Positions 11,262-23,859 of a DNA stretch of 64,000 bases are shown here, piece by piece. The stretch is from Cranoglanis bouderius (Eukaryota; Chordata; Actinopteri; Siluriformes; Cranoglanididae): NCBI GenBank assembly GCA_023630585.1, contig CM042540.1, positions 9,400,574-9,464,573 of the forward strand, given 5' to 3'. How positions within the stretch are numbered: position 1 is the first letter of the stretch; each line of letters starts with the position of its first letter. The position numbers were made by a program, and so were the translations under genes. Below the pieces are notes generated by a model, which was not told where the DNA came from, made no database searches, and worked only from the letters and a program-made list of their open reading frames with translations.

Positions 11262-11348
11262 GTGCATATTTCAGGAAATCTGTGTATCGTTTTGCATTTA
11301 GATAATTTTTTTCTGTCTTTTAGGTCATTTCATCTAAAGACAAGGATA

Positions 11349-12308
11349 ATGGAGTCTAATATCTCCTTATATACAACTGTTCTTACATTGGAACCACTGG
11401 ACATATCACCATCTAATATTTTACCAGTCTTTGTGTTTGGAACCCTTACATATTGTGCTATTTTATTTTTCAACATTACATTGATGCTAACAATTGCTTT
11501 GAACCAAAAACTTCATAAGCCTATGCACATACTGTTGTTTAACATGCCAGTCAATGACATTGTAGGTGCGTCTGCTTTTTTTCCTCAGATGATGGCTAGT
11601 ATACTGTCACAGAATAGATCAATCACATATTCTGCATGTTATGTGCAAACCTTCCTGACACACTTGTATGGGGCAGGATCACTTCTTATTCTAACTGCTA
11701 TGGCTTATGACAGATATATTGCCATTTGTTACCCACTGAAATATAACACCTTCATGTCCCCATATAACTTGTTAAAGATAATCCTTACAATATGGACCCT
11801 AGATTTTACAATGATTGGTTTACTACTTGCACTGAGCTACCGTCAAGAGCTTTGTAACACAAGAATAGTAGACACTTTCTGTAATAATCCAAGTTTGATG
11901 AAGCTAATTTGTGGAGACATAAGGTTGAATAACTACTATGGACTGTGTATTACAATTTTTCTCCAAGGGCTATCACTGTTCATAGTATTATTCACCTACA
12001 TCCAAATCCTAATCACCTGTATCTATAAAAGACAATCTGATGCAAAAAGCAAAGCAATTCAGACATGTGGTACACACCTAGTTGTTTTCTTATGTGTAGA
12101 GGTCAATGCACTCTTTGCCTTAATTTCACACAGATTTGAGAATGTATCCCAGTACTTAAGAAGGGCCCTTGGTGTGTCTGATAATATTTCCTCCTTTTCT
12201 AAATCCTCTAGTATATGGGTTGAAAACAAAGGAAATTCGACAGAACGCTACTGTCTTCTTCAAGAAAAAGATCTCTCAGTCATAACAAAAAGTGATTATT
12301 TAGTGTGA
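11349..12308 (+). pseudogene. Odorant receptor (class A GPCR), frameshifted before TM7
   Basis: The preferred start is 11349 (MESNISLYTT). An upstream in-frame ATG at 11262 lies before a pyrimidine tract and TTTTAG acceptor at about 11310-11323, matching the 5' intron of the other ORs here. The reading shows an N-terminal glycosylation site, the TM2 motif HKPMHILLFNMP, the TM3 end MAYDRYIAICYPL and the TM6 start KAIQTCGTH. The TM7 motif is not in this frame. It is found one frame over, as an NPLVYGLK-like segment starting at about 12202. A small indel near 12175-12186 therefore separates TM6 from TM7 and replaces the C-terminus with about 40 unrelated residues. Probably a pseudogene, though a single-base assembly error would restore it. 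Confidence 0.85.
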
Positions 12309-12446
12309 TGTTTAATGCTTATTCATTTCAAATGCTGCAGTGCAATATCAATACATAATACAACATTTATAAGTATAATTATTAACCACATTATCAAGAA
12401 TAAAGGTGCCAGAAAAAGTTTTTAGAGCAATGCTTTAGGAGAAACT

Positions 12447-12587
<141 letters not shown>

Positions 12588-14398
12588 ATTTGTTCATAAC
12601 AAAGATCTTTCTATATAATAGTTATATTTATAGCTTTCTTTGACACCGTAACTGGATACAGATCAATCAATCAAATTGTTGTTTATCAAAGATTATTATT
12701 CTATGGCATCATGTTAAAGAATCTCTAGCACCTTTACCTTTAAGACTGTATTATAACTTTTTTCTTTTTTCTGGTTCCCCATATCAGCATTGCTTCTGTT
12801 TCTTATTTTATTGTTTATGATTAATTTTGGAAATACATATTTTAAATATTATAGCCACAAATACTGGTTAATGGTTTGGGGCCACTTAATTAATGCTTAT
12901 TAATACTTAAGGTTCTTCTTAATGATAATTGTTATCGTATGATGAAACATTTCTACCCGGACAGGCTATTGGTGGCTCATCCCCTGACCATGACACTTTT
13001 CACCTTTAATTTGTCACCCATCTGTGCAAGTACATTACCAAGAGAGAGTGAATGCCATGCTCAAGTGTTCAACAGTGGGAGCTTGTTGTTATTGGGATTT
13101 TAACTTACCACCTTTTGATCAGTTAGCCAGAACCTTACTGTACTGTAACGCATGTCCCAGCAGTGCCCCTGTAAATATTTTATTTTTTAATTAAATATTT
13201 TAAAATTATTTTTTCTACACAACCATTACAATTTGTACTTGTGTGCAAAATCTCAATAAACTTAGCTGCTCTGCGAAAAGTGTGCTGCAAATCAAACAGT
13301 TATGAAGTGATGAAACTGTATTTGGTTCTGGTTAAGTTGTCAGAAACACATATTCATTCCACTTGTGTTTAATGGTGATTGGAGCTACTGTATTGTAACA
13401 TTCTTTTAACTTCAGTAAGTGCTTTATCCTAGTCGAGGTAACAGTGCATCCTGGGGACAGTGGAAGGGAGGCAGTTACTGGATTAACCTACTGAATTTCT
13501 ATTTTATGATCTGTGGCCTTACCCTTTTGATGTATTTTTTCCCAGTTTTAAGTGTATTTACATTTTTTTTTTTAATTGAAAAAATGAAAATTACAGACAA
13601 TTTGGCACCCAGTGAAATGTAATGTAATGAAATGAATTAATTAAAATAAACAAATAAATAAATAAATGCATGGCCTAACAAGCATGGAATGGGCGCTCCA
13701 GAACTGATACGTCATTGGATTTTGAGGACCGGCCATTATTTATTAATGACCATTTTTAATGATTCTCAGCAACATATTCATTAATTAGCCAGTGAGTATA
13801 GGAAACAGTGCCCGAACAAGGGCAATGCAAATTGATGCAGTCCCCTCGATAAAAATAACAATTAACCCTATTATACCTCATCCATACTGAAGATTTAAAC
13901 ACAATTCTCTTGTGCAGGAGATATTCATGATATTCACGAGGTTTCAAGATTGGACTATTTAATCTATTCATGATTTAAAACCTGCTCTTGTGAGTACATC
14001 TCACATCAATCTATCAGTGTATCAGTATATCAGCATGATTTTATGTTTCCACATAAAATGGATTAAGTCTCCCTGTACTTGTAATTCTGTAATCTTTCCT
14101 GTAATCTAGACATTTTTTTTAGAAAACCACTCGTTTAAAGGTGCATTCCGAACAAGTAAAACAAATGCTTCTAACTACAACAACATTGTCTGCTCTGAGT
14201 GAATGAACTCATATTGTGAGGTGTAAGTTGTCCACAGCAGCTGTCAGTATAAGACTGCATATAAGAAGCTTCATCTGAGCTATTCAGTTATCTGCTTTCA
14301 GATGATAAGTGTTTTTTGCTTCACCCACCATGACACTGGGTGCACACTGAAGCTTTGCTCACAATGTAATGCAAATACAATGCAACAAAACAGTTTAT

Positions 14399-14400
<2 letters not shown>
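12588..14400. other. Intergenic; no gene recognised
   Basis: AT-rich DNA with A/T homopolymers. A weak match to a common fish repeat starts near 13415 (a GTGCATCCTGGGGACAGTGG-type segment). No coding signal seen. Confidence 0.5.

Positions 14401-14482
<82 letters not shown>
14401..14482. repeat. (AT)n microsatellite
   Basis: About 40 AT units. Reading frames through it are low-complexity artefacts. Confidence 0.95.
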
Positions 14483-14484
<2 letters not shown>

Positions 14485-14494
14485 CACACACAGT

Positions 14495-14700
14495 ATATAC
14501 CCCTGAGTGACTAGGAACAGGTAAATGTTCAACCACAACTTATACAGGGGTATAAATATGAGGTAACACATAGGCCAAATTCCCTTAGTCATCCATAACA
14601 ATGGGTAAGACCAAGGAATATAGCTGTGATGTGCGGCAAAACATTGTTGAGCTTCAGAAAACGGGAAGTGGCTATAAGAATATACATAAGTCTCCATACA
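14495..14700 (+). mobile_element. Decayed Tc1-like element fragment (second family)
   Basis: It contains the start of a Tc1-type transposase reading (a MGKTKEYSCDVRQ-like segment beginning at 14601) and about 100 bp of upstream sequence shared with 21290-21480. Only the first helix-turn-helix portion remains. Confidence 0.7.
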
Positions 14701-14973
14701 TAAGGGAAATTAACACCTTTTAGCAAAATGTAACTTTATTTCAAAAACTTCCTCTATATGATTGCCATTTCTTTGTAAACACACACGAAGCTGTGTCTCC
14801 AAACTTTGGCTCCCAGTTTGGCAACAGTGTCACGTGTGATGTGTTTCCATGTTTCCTGTTTCCCCGACAGCTTCCCGGACCGGCCATGAGAACGATTTCA
14901 ATATGTTCTATTTTTTTGTTAAAGGCATTCTTAGATGCTGTTTTGGAAAAAAAAAAAAAAAAAAAAACATGTG
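14701..14973. repeat. Interspersed repeat fragment, shared with 21815-22030
   Basis: Landmarks such as ATATGATTGCCATTTCTTTG and CACGTGTGATGTG occur in the same order at 21815-22030. Here the fragment is joined to the truncated Tc1 copy C through an A-run. Its class is not recognised. Confidence 0.6.
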
Positions 14974-15032
14974 ACATGGGACAACACTGACGAAATGACA
15001 CTTTGCTACAATGTAAAGTAGTGAGTGTACAG

Positions 15033-16858
15033 TGTAATGTATGATGGTGCCCAAACTGATTTCTGAATTAACCCAGAGGGATCATAGAAAGTTTCACCAG
15101 TCAGATGACCGAGAGTAACCCCGAGAGGCCTCCTTTGACCAGATGCCCTTTGGAATGCAAAAGACTCTTTGGAACCCACACAGTACTTACCCCTGCAATA
15201 AAAGAAACCTTTGATGACTTAACGGGCGTGAACGTCTGGGAAACTTCACGATTAAGTTCAATCAGCAGGGGTCAATCAAAACTCCGACCAAGGGCCTGTA
15301 AATCTCTGGTCTAATCTCTGTTTACAACCACATAGATTAACATCAGAGCCCACCATTCTAGCAAGGAAAACGTCCTCCCTAAAGGTCACCCTGAGGTGAC
15401 CAAAGACCGGTGGGACATTAGAAGAACACCAGCCCCCTCTTCTGGACATACACACACTCACGCACACGCACAGTGAAAATGTCTCTTGAATTTAACATAT
15501 AATCATATTTCTAGATAGTTATAATGTATTCATATATGCATGTGTTGTGTGTCTAGATAACCTAACTATAGTGATTTTAGAAGCTAATTTTAAGTTGTCT
15601 GTAACCATGTCTAATGATCCTTCACTGTCCAAGATATCATAATCATAATTTCCTTGAAGTTTGGTACCAAAATCATTGTCTCGTAATTTGCCAATTAATG
15701 ATGCATACTATAGGACGATGGGTATCATTCTATATTTATAGATATAGGTATCATTCATATAGGTATCATTATATACATATAGGTATCATTCTATATTTTT
15801 CCATATTTTATCCTAATCCAAACTTAATACAAACCCCGCCTTGACGTGCGACCCGTTTTGGGACAGACCAAGAAAGTTCTCCCCCCAGAACTTTCTCATC
15901 TCTCTCTGGATTCTCCAGCAGCTCAGAGAGGCATGTACGCTGGCATTGTCCATAAAAGACCGCGACACGCGCTTCTGCTTTGCTTTTTTTTGCTTCTGCT
16001 TTGCTTTTCGCTTTTGCTTCTTCCTTTTTACTACTTATTCTTCTTCTTCTCCTTTCTCTCTACTTTGACTTCACCTTTCTCGCTCTCTCTCTCTCTCTCG
16101 GACTTGCTCTCTTCCGCCTTCCTTTTCCGGTATTCCTCCGGACTCTCCTTTGTTTCGTTAAACCATGTGGCAATTAATATATTCTTTCTTCTTTGGCGAG
16201 ACCCAACTCCGTTCACCCCGACTCTACCGACGCGGAAGATTCAGAACTCCTCGCTAAACCTACGAACCAAGGACCCTCGTGAACGGCATAAAATTAACGC
16301 AAGTATAAATTTTAATTGATCTATAGAGGTGTCCTTTAAGTCAGTGCCCCTTTGTTTAAAGGTGAATTTTAATTCATTGCTGATTCTCGAGGTTAAACTG
16401 TTGCGTGTTCTGCCATTCTGTTATTTCCATCATTTTTCCTTTTGTTTCTTTCACTTTTCCTGTATATATGTATTATTTCTTTGTACCTAGTTGTGTATAT
16501 CAGTAGTTTTACGTAGTTATTAAAATCCATGGTTATCCCGCTGGATAGTCTCTGTCTTTACTCATGGCAAGGTTCACTTTTAACATTGCTCTTCGCTACG
16601 CGCTGTATTTCTGTTAACTTAGAATAAACTATGCTTCGTGGCCAGAAGAATAATTTATTCTTTTAGAGTAATACGAAGATTGCCCTGCTAAGTTTGGTGG
16701 ACAAACAGATCAAGCTGCTTCGCATTTAATTCTAAAGCTAGACTACAGTAATTAATATAACATTCCCTTTCATGGTCGATTTATATCCGTAACTAATCAG
16801 AACACGCTTCGATTAGAGCTATAGATATATTTCACCCATTGGAGCTAGACTCGCTACA
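15033..16858 (+). mobile_element. Solo LTR (plus) inside Tc1 copy C, TSD ACAG
   Basis: It starts TGTAATGTATGATGG and ends GACTCGCTACA, 1826 bp, flanked by ACAG at 15029-15032 and 16859-16862. Removing it restores GTGTACAG/CTTGTATAAC as in the uninterrupted Tc1 copies. It carries CT-rich tracts and lies in the same LTR family as 6679-8662, with a more diverged middle. Spurious pyrimidine-rich ORFs at 15841-16319 are not genes. Confidence 0.92.
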
Positions 16859-17117
16859 ACAGCTTGTATAACAGTGTAAATTTGCTGTCTCCTCAAAATA
16901 ACTCAACACAGAGCCATTAATGTCTAAACCGCTGGCAACAAAAGTGAGTACACCCTTAAATGAAAATGTCCAAATTGGGCCCAATTAGCCATTTTCCCTC
17001 CCCGGTGTCATGTGACTCGTTAGTGTTACAAGGTCTCAGGTGTGAATGGGGAGCAGGTGTGTTAAGTTTGGTGTTATCGCTCTCACACTCTCTCATACTG
17101 GTCACTGGAAGTTCAAC

Positions 17118-18120
17118 ATGGCACCTCATGGCAAAGAACTCTCTGAGGATCTGAAGCAAAGAATTGTTGCTCTACATAAAGATGGCCTAGGCTATAAGAA
17201 GATTGCCAACACCCTGAAACTGAGCTGCAGCACGGTGGCCAAGACCATACAGCGGTTTAACAGGACAGGTTCCACTCAGAACAGGCCTCGCCATGGTCGA
17301 CCAAAGAAGTTGAGTGCATGTGCTCAGCATCATATCCAGAGGTTGGCTTTGCAGAATAGACATATGAGTGCTGTCAGCATTGCTGCAGAGGTTGAAGGGG
17401 TGGGGGGTCAGCCTGTCAGGTCTCGCTGCACACTGCATCAAATTGGTCTGCATGGCTATCGTCCCAGAAGGAAGCCTCTTCTAAAGATGATGCACAAGAA
17501 AGGCCGCAAACAGTTTGCTGAAGACAAGCAGACTAAGGACGTGGATTACTGGAACCATGTCCTGTGGTCTGATGAGACCAAGATAAACTTATTTGGTTCA
17601 GATGGTGTCAAGCGTGTGTGGCGGCAACCAGGTGAGGAGTACAAAGACAAGTGTGTTTTGCCTACAGTCAAGCATGGTGGTGAGAGTGTCATGGTCTGGG
17701 GCTGCATGAGTGCTGCTGGTACTGGGGAGCTACATTTCATTGAGGGAACCATGAATGTCAACATGTACTGTGACATACTGAAGCAGTTCCCTTCGGAAAC
17801 TGGGCCGCAGGGCAGTATTCCAACATGATAATGACCCCAAACACACCTCCAAGATGACCACTGCCTTGCTAAAGGAGCTGAGGGTAAAGGTGATGGACTG
17901 GCCAAGCATGTTTCCAGACCTAAACCCTATTGAGCATCTGTGGGGCATCCTCAAACGGAAGGTGGAGGAGCACAAGGTCTCTAACATCCACTAGCTCTGT
18001 GATGTCATCATGGAGGAGTGGAAGAGGACTCCAGTGGCAACCTGTGAAGCTCTGGTGAACTCCATGCCCAACAGGGTTAAGGCAGTGCTGGAAAATAATG
18101 GTGGCCACACAAAATATTGA
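17118..18120 (+). pseudogene. Tc1 transposase (copy C), frameshifted
   Basis: The start is ATG 17118 (MAPHGKELSEDL). The helix-turn-helix DNA-binding half and GRPKKLS linker are followed by WSDETKINLF with the first catalytic aspartate intact. The frame holds through VMVWGCMSAAG and then breaks near 17790, where a short deletion shifts it; that reading ends at 17826-17828. The second catalytic aspartate (QHDND) and the SPDLNPIEHLW-equivalent, here FPDLNPIEHLW, continue in another frame to 18120. A stop at 17993-17995 interrupts it again. Among the three copies this one keeps the most catalytic residues, but it is still not functional. Confidence 0.9.
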
Positions 18121-18364
18121 CACTTTGGGCCCAATTCAGACATTTTCACTTAGGGGTGTACTCACGTTTGTTGCCAGCAGTTTAGACATTAATGGCTGTG
18201 TGTTGAGTTATTTTGAGGGGACAGCAAATTTACACTGTTATACAAGCTGTACACTCACTACTTTACATTGTAGCAAAGTGTCATTTCTTCAGTGTTGTTC
18301 CATGAAAAGATATAATAAAATATTTACAAAAATGTGAGGGGTGTACTCACTTTTGTGAGATACT

Positions 18365-18365
<1 letters not shown>

Positions 18366-18454
<89 letters not shown>
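18366..18454. repeat. (AT)n microsatellite
   Basis: More than 40 TA units directly abut the Tc1 terminal repeat. The expected TA target duplication is lost in it. Confidence 0.95.
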
Positions 18455-18457
<3 letters not shown>

Positions 18458-18479
18458 GTATATATATGCAGTGTGTATA

Positions 18480-19140
18480 GAGGCAGAGGAGGTTGCTCCT
18501 CTTCTATTTTTGAGAGGCAAAATATAAAAAAGAGTATTTGGTTGAAATAAACCAGTACTAAATCTCCGTATCACTTATACAAATAATTTCTCTCTTCTTT
18601 GGAAAAACAAACATTATTGAAATTCAGATTAAAATCTTTCAACAGTGACACCTGCAGGCAGAGGGGAAAGGGCAGGCTGTGGCAAGTGGTGGTGGGGGGC
18701 AGAGGAGGACTGGCACCTGCTGTACTCCTTGGGGCTGGATCTCTTTTAGCAATTTAATGTACTTATTGTTTTCTAAAATGCTAATCTATTATTCGCCAAA
18801 ACACGTAAAATGATGCTCCAAGGGAGGACGTCCTCCTTAACCAATCGACAACCAGAATACAACATTGACATCACGTTCTTCCTATGATAATTTCCAATTT
18901 TCATCTTCAATTCTCTGCCACATTCTTGTACGTGAGTGTGACAAATTGGTGGTAAAGCGATAGATAGCAATACATACACTACCATTATTTGTTTGTTTTA
19001 ATAAAATATATAAAATAATAATTCCATAAAGACACTTATTTAGAGATGACATAATAAAATATGTGCCTAACTACAAGTATATAAGCGTTCATAATGAGAG
19101 CAAATTGTCAATTAACGTATTTATAATAAAAATTATAATT
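18480..19140. other. Intergenic, nothing recognised
   Basis: No coding signal. A short G-rich stretch lies near 18655-18710. Confidence 0.5.
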
Positions 19141-19698
19141 TGTTACATTAATATATCGCTTTTCTAGGCACTCAAAGTGCTTTACATAGCATGGGGGGAG
19201 ATCTCCTCAACCACCACCAGTGTGTAGCATCCACCTGGATGATGCGACGGCAGCCATAGTGCGCCAGAACGCCCACCACACACCAGCTATTGGTGGAGAC
19301 GAGAGGAGAGAGATGTAGCCAATTCAGGGATGGAGATTATTAGGGGGCCATGATAAACAAGGGCCAATTGGGCAATTTAACCAGGACACCGAGGTGATAC
19401 CCCTACTCTTTACGAGAAGTGACCTGGGATTTTTAATGACCACACAGAGTCAGGACCTTGGTTTGACGTCTCATCCGAAAGACAGTGCTCTTTTTACAGT
19501 ATAGTGTCCCCGTCACTATACTGGGGCATTAGGACCCACACAGACAACAGGGAGAGCACCACCTACTGGCCTCCCTAATACCACTTCCAGCAGCAACCTT
19601 AGTTTTCTACCAGGAGGTCTACTGGCCAGGCTCAACCCTGCTTAGCTTCAGTGGGAAACCAGACGAGAACTGCAGGGTGATTTGGCTCTGGCCTTATT
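19141..19698 (-). mobile_element. SINE of the 5S rRNA-derived (SINE3-like) type, near full length
   Basis: Read on the minus strand, the 5' part (about 19650-19614) resembles the internal promoter half of 5S rRNA: GAAGCTAAGCAGGGTTGAGC, then CTGGCCAGTAG in place of the usual CTGGTTAGTA. A unique body follows, and the 3' tail reads AAAGCACTTTGAGTGCCTAG, then GCGATATATTAATGTAAC. Such tails are shared with LINEs in fish. A 5'-end fragment of the same family lies at 59815-60023. This is a retroposon, not a 5S gene. Confidence 0.8.
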
Positions 19699-20140
19699 TC
19701 TCAACAAATGGTTTGTTTGTGCCAAAGCCCAATTTGTCACCTGCTTTTGTACTGATTATGGGAAAGTTAATGCAATCACTTAGGGGACTCATTATGTATT
19801 TTTCTTCCACAGTATTGCACATTACAATGGATGCAGTATCTGAATAGGGTACCATCTGCAATTATTAGAACAGGTACTTACCTGTTTTAACTGACTTTGT
19901 GATATCTGTAAATACCCATATTGCAAAATAAATATATTTCATGAACAAACAAACAAACAAACAAAAACAATCTTACAAGCATCCTTTTGTCCATCCACAT
20001 CTTTTTTTCCACAGTCATACTTATTCCATTATTGTCACCGACCCTAACGTGGGGACTAACAATGACTTTTTCACAATATTGTACATTACACTGGATGCAG
20101 GATCTGCAGGATCAATGCAGTTATTGCAAGAAGGGATATG

Positions 20141-20258
<118 letters not shown>

Positions 20259-20459
20259 GTTATTTTTTATCTCTTTCCAATACTTTTGCAAAAACAACCA
20301 AGATTGGCCTTGCCATTCCAATACTTATGGAGGGGGCAGTACTTTTGTGTGCACTTATGGGGACTCATTTATGGCCTCAAAATGTGTTACAAATCCCATG
20401 CTCTACAAATCTGCTCTTGGGAGAATATTAATCAAATGAACAAGTGTAACGGATAAAAC

Positions 20460-20920
20460 TCCAGAGTTGGTGTTTTTTTTTTTTTTCCCTAATTTATTTA
20501 TTTATTTATTTTAACAATAACACCCACAATCAAAAAATCTTCAACAATAAACAGGCCAGGGTCAAGTGCAATGGGCACAGAACCAGAGGACAGATCCAAA
20601 GAAAAATTAGACAGCCAATCAGGAGTCATAGAGGATATACAGAAGTCAGAATTTAAGCGATAATCCAAATGGGTAACGCAGGGAAAAAGCAAGGGTCATA
20701 CACAATAGGCAGATAATAAACAACAGCTCAGAACATGAAAGGTAACAGTCAACAAGGCTTCATGTATGTGGCCATGATTTTATATAGTGTATGATCAGGA
20801 AGTAACTGTCACAACTGAGGAAGAGTACTTCCTCAGAATTTGGGGGAGGGTGCCCTTTTCTGGCATGGTGGTGAATTGTCCCAGACAGATGTGACAACAA
20901 CAAATGGAGCATTATTTAAC
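20460..20920. other. Unclassified repeat-like non-coding stretch
   Basis: A T-run and a TTTA-rich tract are followed by sequence of the style found in fish interspersed repeats (a GGCCAGGGTCAAGTGCAATG landmark). A loosely similar stretch is at 51890-52240. No coding capacity seen; class unknown. Confidence 0.35.
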
Positions 20921-21198
20921 GATGGAAATAATATGGCACAATCACAACTCTGCCTAGAGGAAACCATTCCTCAAAGGTCAATGACCAGGTAAATAGGGTA
21001 TTAGACAGAGAAGCAACCAAGAGGCCATGGGTAATGCTTGATATAATGCTACCACCACTGTGCTTCACTGTAGGTATGGTGTTTGTTCTCAGGGTAATGA
21101 GCAATGTTGGACTTGCTCCAAAAGTATCACTTTCTGCCAAGGCCTGAAAGTTCAGTTTTTGTCTGATCAGATCAGAGAAACTTTTCCACAACCTTTGC
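20921..21198 (-). mobile_element. Tc1-like transposon fragment, minus strand
   Basis: It contains the antisense of typical Tc1 transposase segments (ACCACCACTGTGCTTCACTG and CTGATCAGATCAGAGAAACT). The landmarks are in the usual order for the catalytic domain. No terminal repeats are visible on either side. Confidence 0.6.
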
Positions 21199-22370
21199 TA
21201 AATATAGGTGTGCAACAATTATTGGCATCCCTATGATATGAGAAAAATATATTTTACATATATTCCCATTGATATTTAAAAAAAAAATTAGTACACCTGG
21301 GTGACTAGGAACAGGAAATTTTTCAGCTACGACTTCCTGTTTCACAGGGGTATCAATATGAGGTAACACATAGGCCAAATTCCCTTAGTCATTCATAACA
21401 ATGGGTAAGACCAAAGTATATAGCTGTGATGTGCAGCAAAAAGGCTGAGGTTCAAAAAATGGGAAGTGGCTATAAGAATATACTTATATACTTATAGATA
21501 TCTTAAACATAACAATCAGCATGAGGACTTCATTGATAATAGCACACAACAGCAACCAACAAACATAGCTGAATAAAATCTTCTGTGACTATTGAAAAGT
21601 ACAAAAAAACATGTACCCATACTTAGTCTGAAAATAGAAAAAGGTATTGATGCCTCTCTACTTATTAGGCTCATTAGGTTGCTCTAAATAGTGACATGAC
21701 TGCTTTCGCAAAGACAGCTGTAAAATGCTCATACACATTAAAGATGGTGAAGTTGAAGCGGAATCCCAGGCAGCGGATTACACGGTCATAAGGCTGTCTT
21801 AGAGAGAAGTTGTCTCCATACATAAGCGAAATTAACACCTTTTAGCAAAATGTAACTTCATTAAAAAAAAAAAAAAAAAAAAAAAAAAACTTCCTCTATA
21901 TGATTGCCATTTCTTTGTAAACACACACAAAGCTGTGTCTCCAAACTTTGGCTCCCAAACAGTGTCACGTGTGATGTGCTTGCCATGTTTACTGTTTCCC
22001 CGACAGCTTCCCAATCCGGTGTGCCATGCAGTATTTCACCACATTAATGATAATAAAGGTAAGAGAGAAGCCAGCAGACACTCAAAAAGTGTTGTGGAAT
22101 GGCCTGAAAGCAGCAGGAACAACAGTTACACAGATTATAAGCGAACGCCATCATCTCCATCCCTATACCCCAAACATAACTCCTAGGCTAAATCAATTTA
22201 GACAAATCAGAACTCTTACAATATACTCTGGTCAAATGAAAGAGACAGAAGGGTTGACCGTATGATATTGCGAGAATACCATACCCACAGTACCCACAGA
22301 GGTACACAGATGGGAGCATCATGATTTGGCGCTGCTTTTCTGCATTACATGTTATCAAAAGAAAACCTGA
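21199..22370 (+). mobile_element. Heavily decayed Tc1-like element (second family) with an inserted repeat
   Basis: The left part (about 21199-21480) has a terminal-repeat-like start (GTGTGCAACAATTATTGGCA) and a transposase beginning shared with 14495-14700. The right part (about 22030-22370) has middle and catalytic-domain relics (a CTCTGGTCAAATGAAAGAGA segment) shared with 27830-28200. Between them lie unrelated DNA (21480-21814) and the repeat also seen at 14701-14973. Nothing functional remains. Confidence 0.6.
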
Positions 22371-22724
22371 ATGAATTGATATAGTATAAGTGAATTTAGA
22401 TTTATTGGAACTGCCAATTGTTTTATTTATTATTTTTCTTTTATCTATTATTATAATCTAATCTATTCAGCACATACAGTATATAGTAAGATGTAGTATA
22501 TACAAAAAACGCACACACACACACATTATTGATTCCTATTAAAATAATGTAAAACATTGGTTTATGAAAGCTTTGCTAGGGCTTATTTTTCTTTCTTTCT
22601 TCTTCTTCTTCTTTTTTTTTTTTTTTAAATATTGGTTGAATTAAACATTGAAGTATATCAAAGTCCATCGCACATGGTATTATTATCTGGTAAACCAAAA
22701 CTGAATATTCTATATTAAAGCTAA

Positions 22725-23720
22725 TTAAAAGTTAAAATTTAAATAATGTCTATTGTCCCTCTGTAAAGTGAACATAATGTTTCGTTTTTTCAACACTACG
22801 AAGAATGCCTTTCTAATGTCTCTTTTTTTTATACCATATAAAATTGGATTAACAACTGGAAGGAATGTGAAAATCAACATACCACATATCTTCCGTGTAT
22901 TGGGGTGTACATCCTGAAAACGATATGAAAGTACTGCAATACTAGTAAATAGTTCATACAGAATAAATGAAATTACCTGTGCTAAACATGTGTTTACAGC
23001 CTTAAGTCTATCAACCGTTTGTCTGTGAGGAAGGCAAGCCTTAAAGATTTGTACATAGGAGAATAACTGAACGGTCATACTAATGGCCTGCACAGATCCT
23101 GCTGTTCCTAATCCATAGATATTGTTCAAAGTCAAGTCACCACTACATGACAGTTGGAGCAAAGACACATTATCACAATACACATTAACAATAAATGTCT
23201 TACATTTAGGAAATCTTGCCTGAAGGGCAAACAACACAAATATCAAGACAAAATCAAAGCCCCAAGCCAGAGTTATAAGACCACTAACTGTGTAAGAATT
23301 CATTATCGTATCATTCATATATCTAAGTGGCTTGCATATTGCTATGTAGCGATCAAATGACATGGCAGCCAGGAGAAAAAGTACACTACCTCCATACATA
23401 TGAAGCAAAAATCCCTGTAGGACACAGGTTGGGTAATAGCCCACATTTGTTTGGGCTACAATATCCACAAGCACCCTTGGAAGAGCACAAGTGATTCCTA
23501 TTAGATCTGCAAGAGGAAGGCTGAACAAAAGGTAAAACATTGGTTTGTGAAGAGTTTGCTGGGTAACAATCAATGCTAAAATTGTTACATTACAAAATAC
23601 AGCAAAAACATATATCAAAGTTCCAGTGAAGAAAACAGGGTAAACAGCTTCTGGTGAGATATCAAATTTAGCAATTTGAAGAGTGAAACTAAATGTGTCA
23701 TTTGAGGGTTGTAGCTCCAT
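22725..23720 (-). CDS. Odorant receptor, class A GPCR (OR cluster gene 1)
   Basis: An uninterrupted 331-codon single-exon coding region, the usual size for a fish odorant receptor in the plasma membrane of olfactory neurons. An N-glycosylation site is at residue 7 (NDT). HKPMFYLLFSLPLADL is at about 58-73 (TM2), the conserved cysteine is at 99, MSFDRYIAIC is at 120-129 (end of TM3), RLKAVNTC marks the start of TM6 and NPILYGIKKRDIRKAF marks TM7 and helix 8. Immediately upstream of the ATG the minus strand reads TTTTTCCTCCACAG, a splice acceptor, so a non-coding 5' exon is likely. The C-terminal tail is longer than in the copy at 28565-29515 because the stop differs. It has three extra residues after the TM3 motif (PLRYMNDTIM) compared with that copy. 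The ligand is unknown. Confidence 0.93.
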   Translation of the reverse strand: MELQPSNDTFSFTLQIAKFDISPEAVYPVFFTGTLIYVFAVFCNVTILALIVTQQTLHKPMFYLLFSLPLADLIGITCALPRVLVDIVAQTNVGYYPTCVLQGFLLHMYGGSVLFLLAAMSFDRYIAICKPLRYMNDTIMNSYTVSGLITLAWGFDFVLIFVLFALQARFPKCKTFIVNVYCDNVSLLQLSCSGDLTLNNIYGLGTAGSVQAISMTVQLFSYVQIFKACLPHRQTVDRLKAVNTCLAQVISFILYELFTSIAVLSYRFQDVHPNTRKICGMLIFTFLPVVNPILYGIKKRDIRKAFFVVLKKRNIMFTLQRDNRHYLNFNF

Positions 23721-23859
23721 TCAGAAGCTGTGGAGGAAAAATAATTTATATATATATTAGAGAGAGAGAAAGAGATAATTCACAATACTGATTATTTAAA
23801 TCAGTCAAATTACTGTTAAACAATTGTTGTGGGTGTTTTGAATGATATAAACCATATAA

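Larger units (their letters stand above)
14974..18365 (+). mobile_element. Tc1-like transposon copy C, left-truncated and split by a solo LTR
   Basis: Same family as 4048-5543, plus orientation. The left part (14974-15032) lacks the terminal repeat tip. The element is interrupted by the LTR at 15033-16858 and resumes at 16859. The right terminal repeat ends in GTGAGATACTG at 18365, where an AT microsatellite begins. Confidence 0.9.

Noticed and set aside
11262..11348. Upstream start codon of the OR at 11262
   Set aside because: A pyrimidine tract and TTTTAG acceptor lie between it and the OR-like N-terminus at 11349, so it is probably intronic.
15841..16319. Overlapping ORFs of up to 157 codons in the LTR at 15033-16858
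   Set aside because: Pyrimidine-rich low-complexity peptides (FCFAF, SLSLS) with no counterpart in the other LTR copies.
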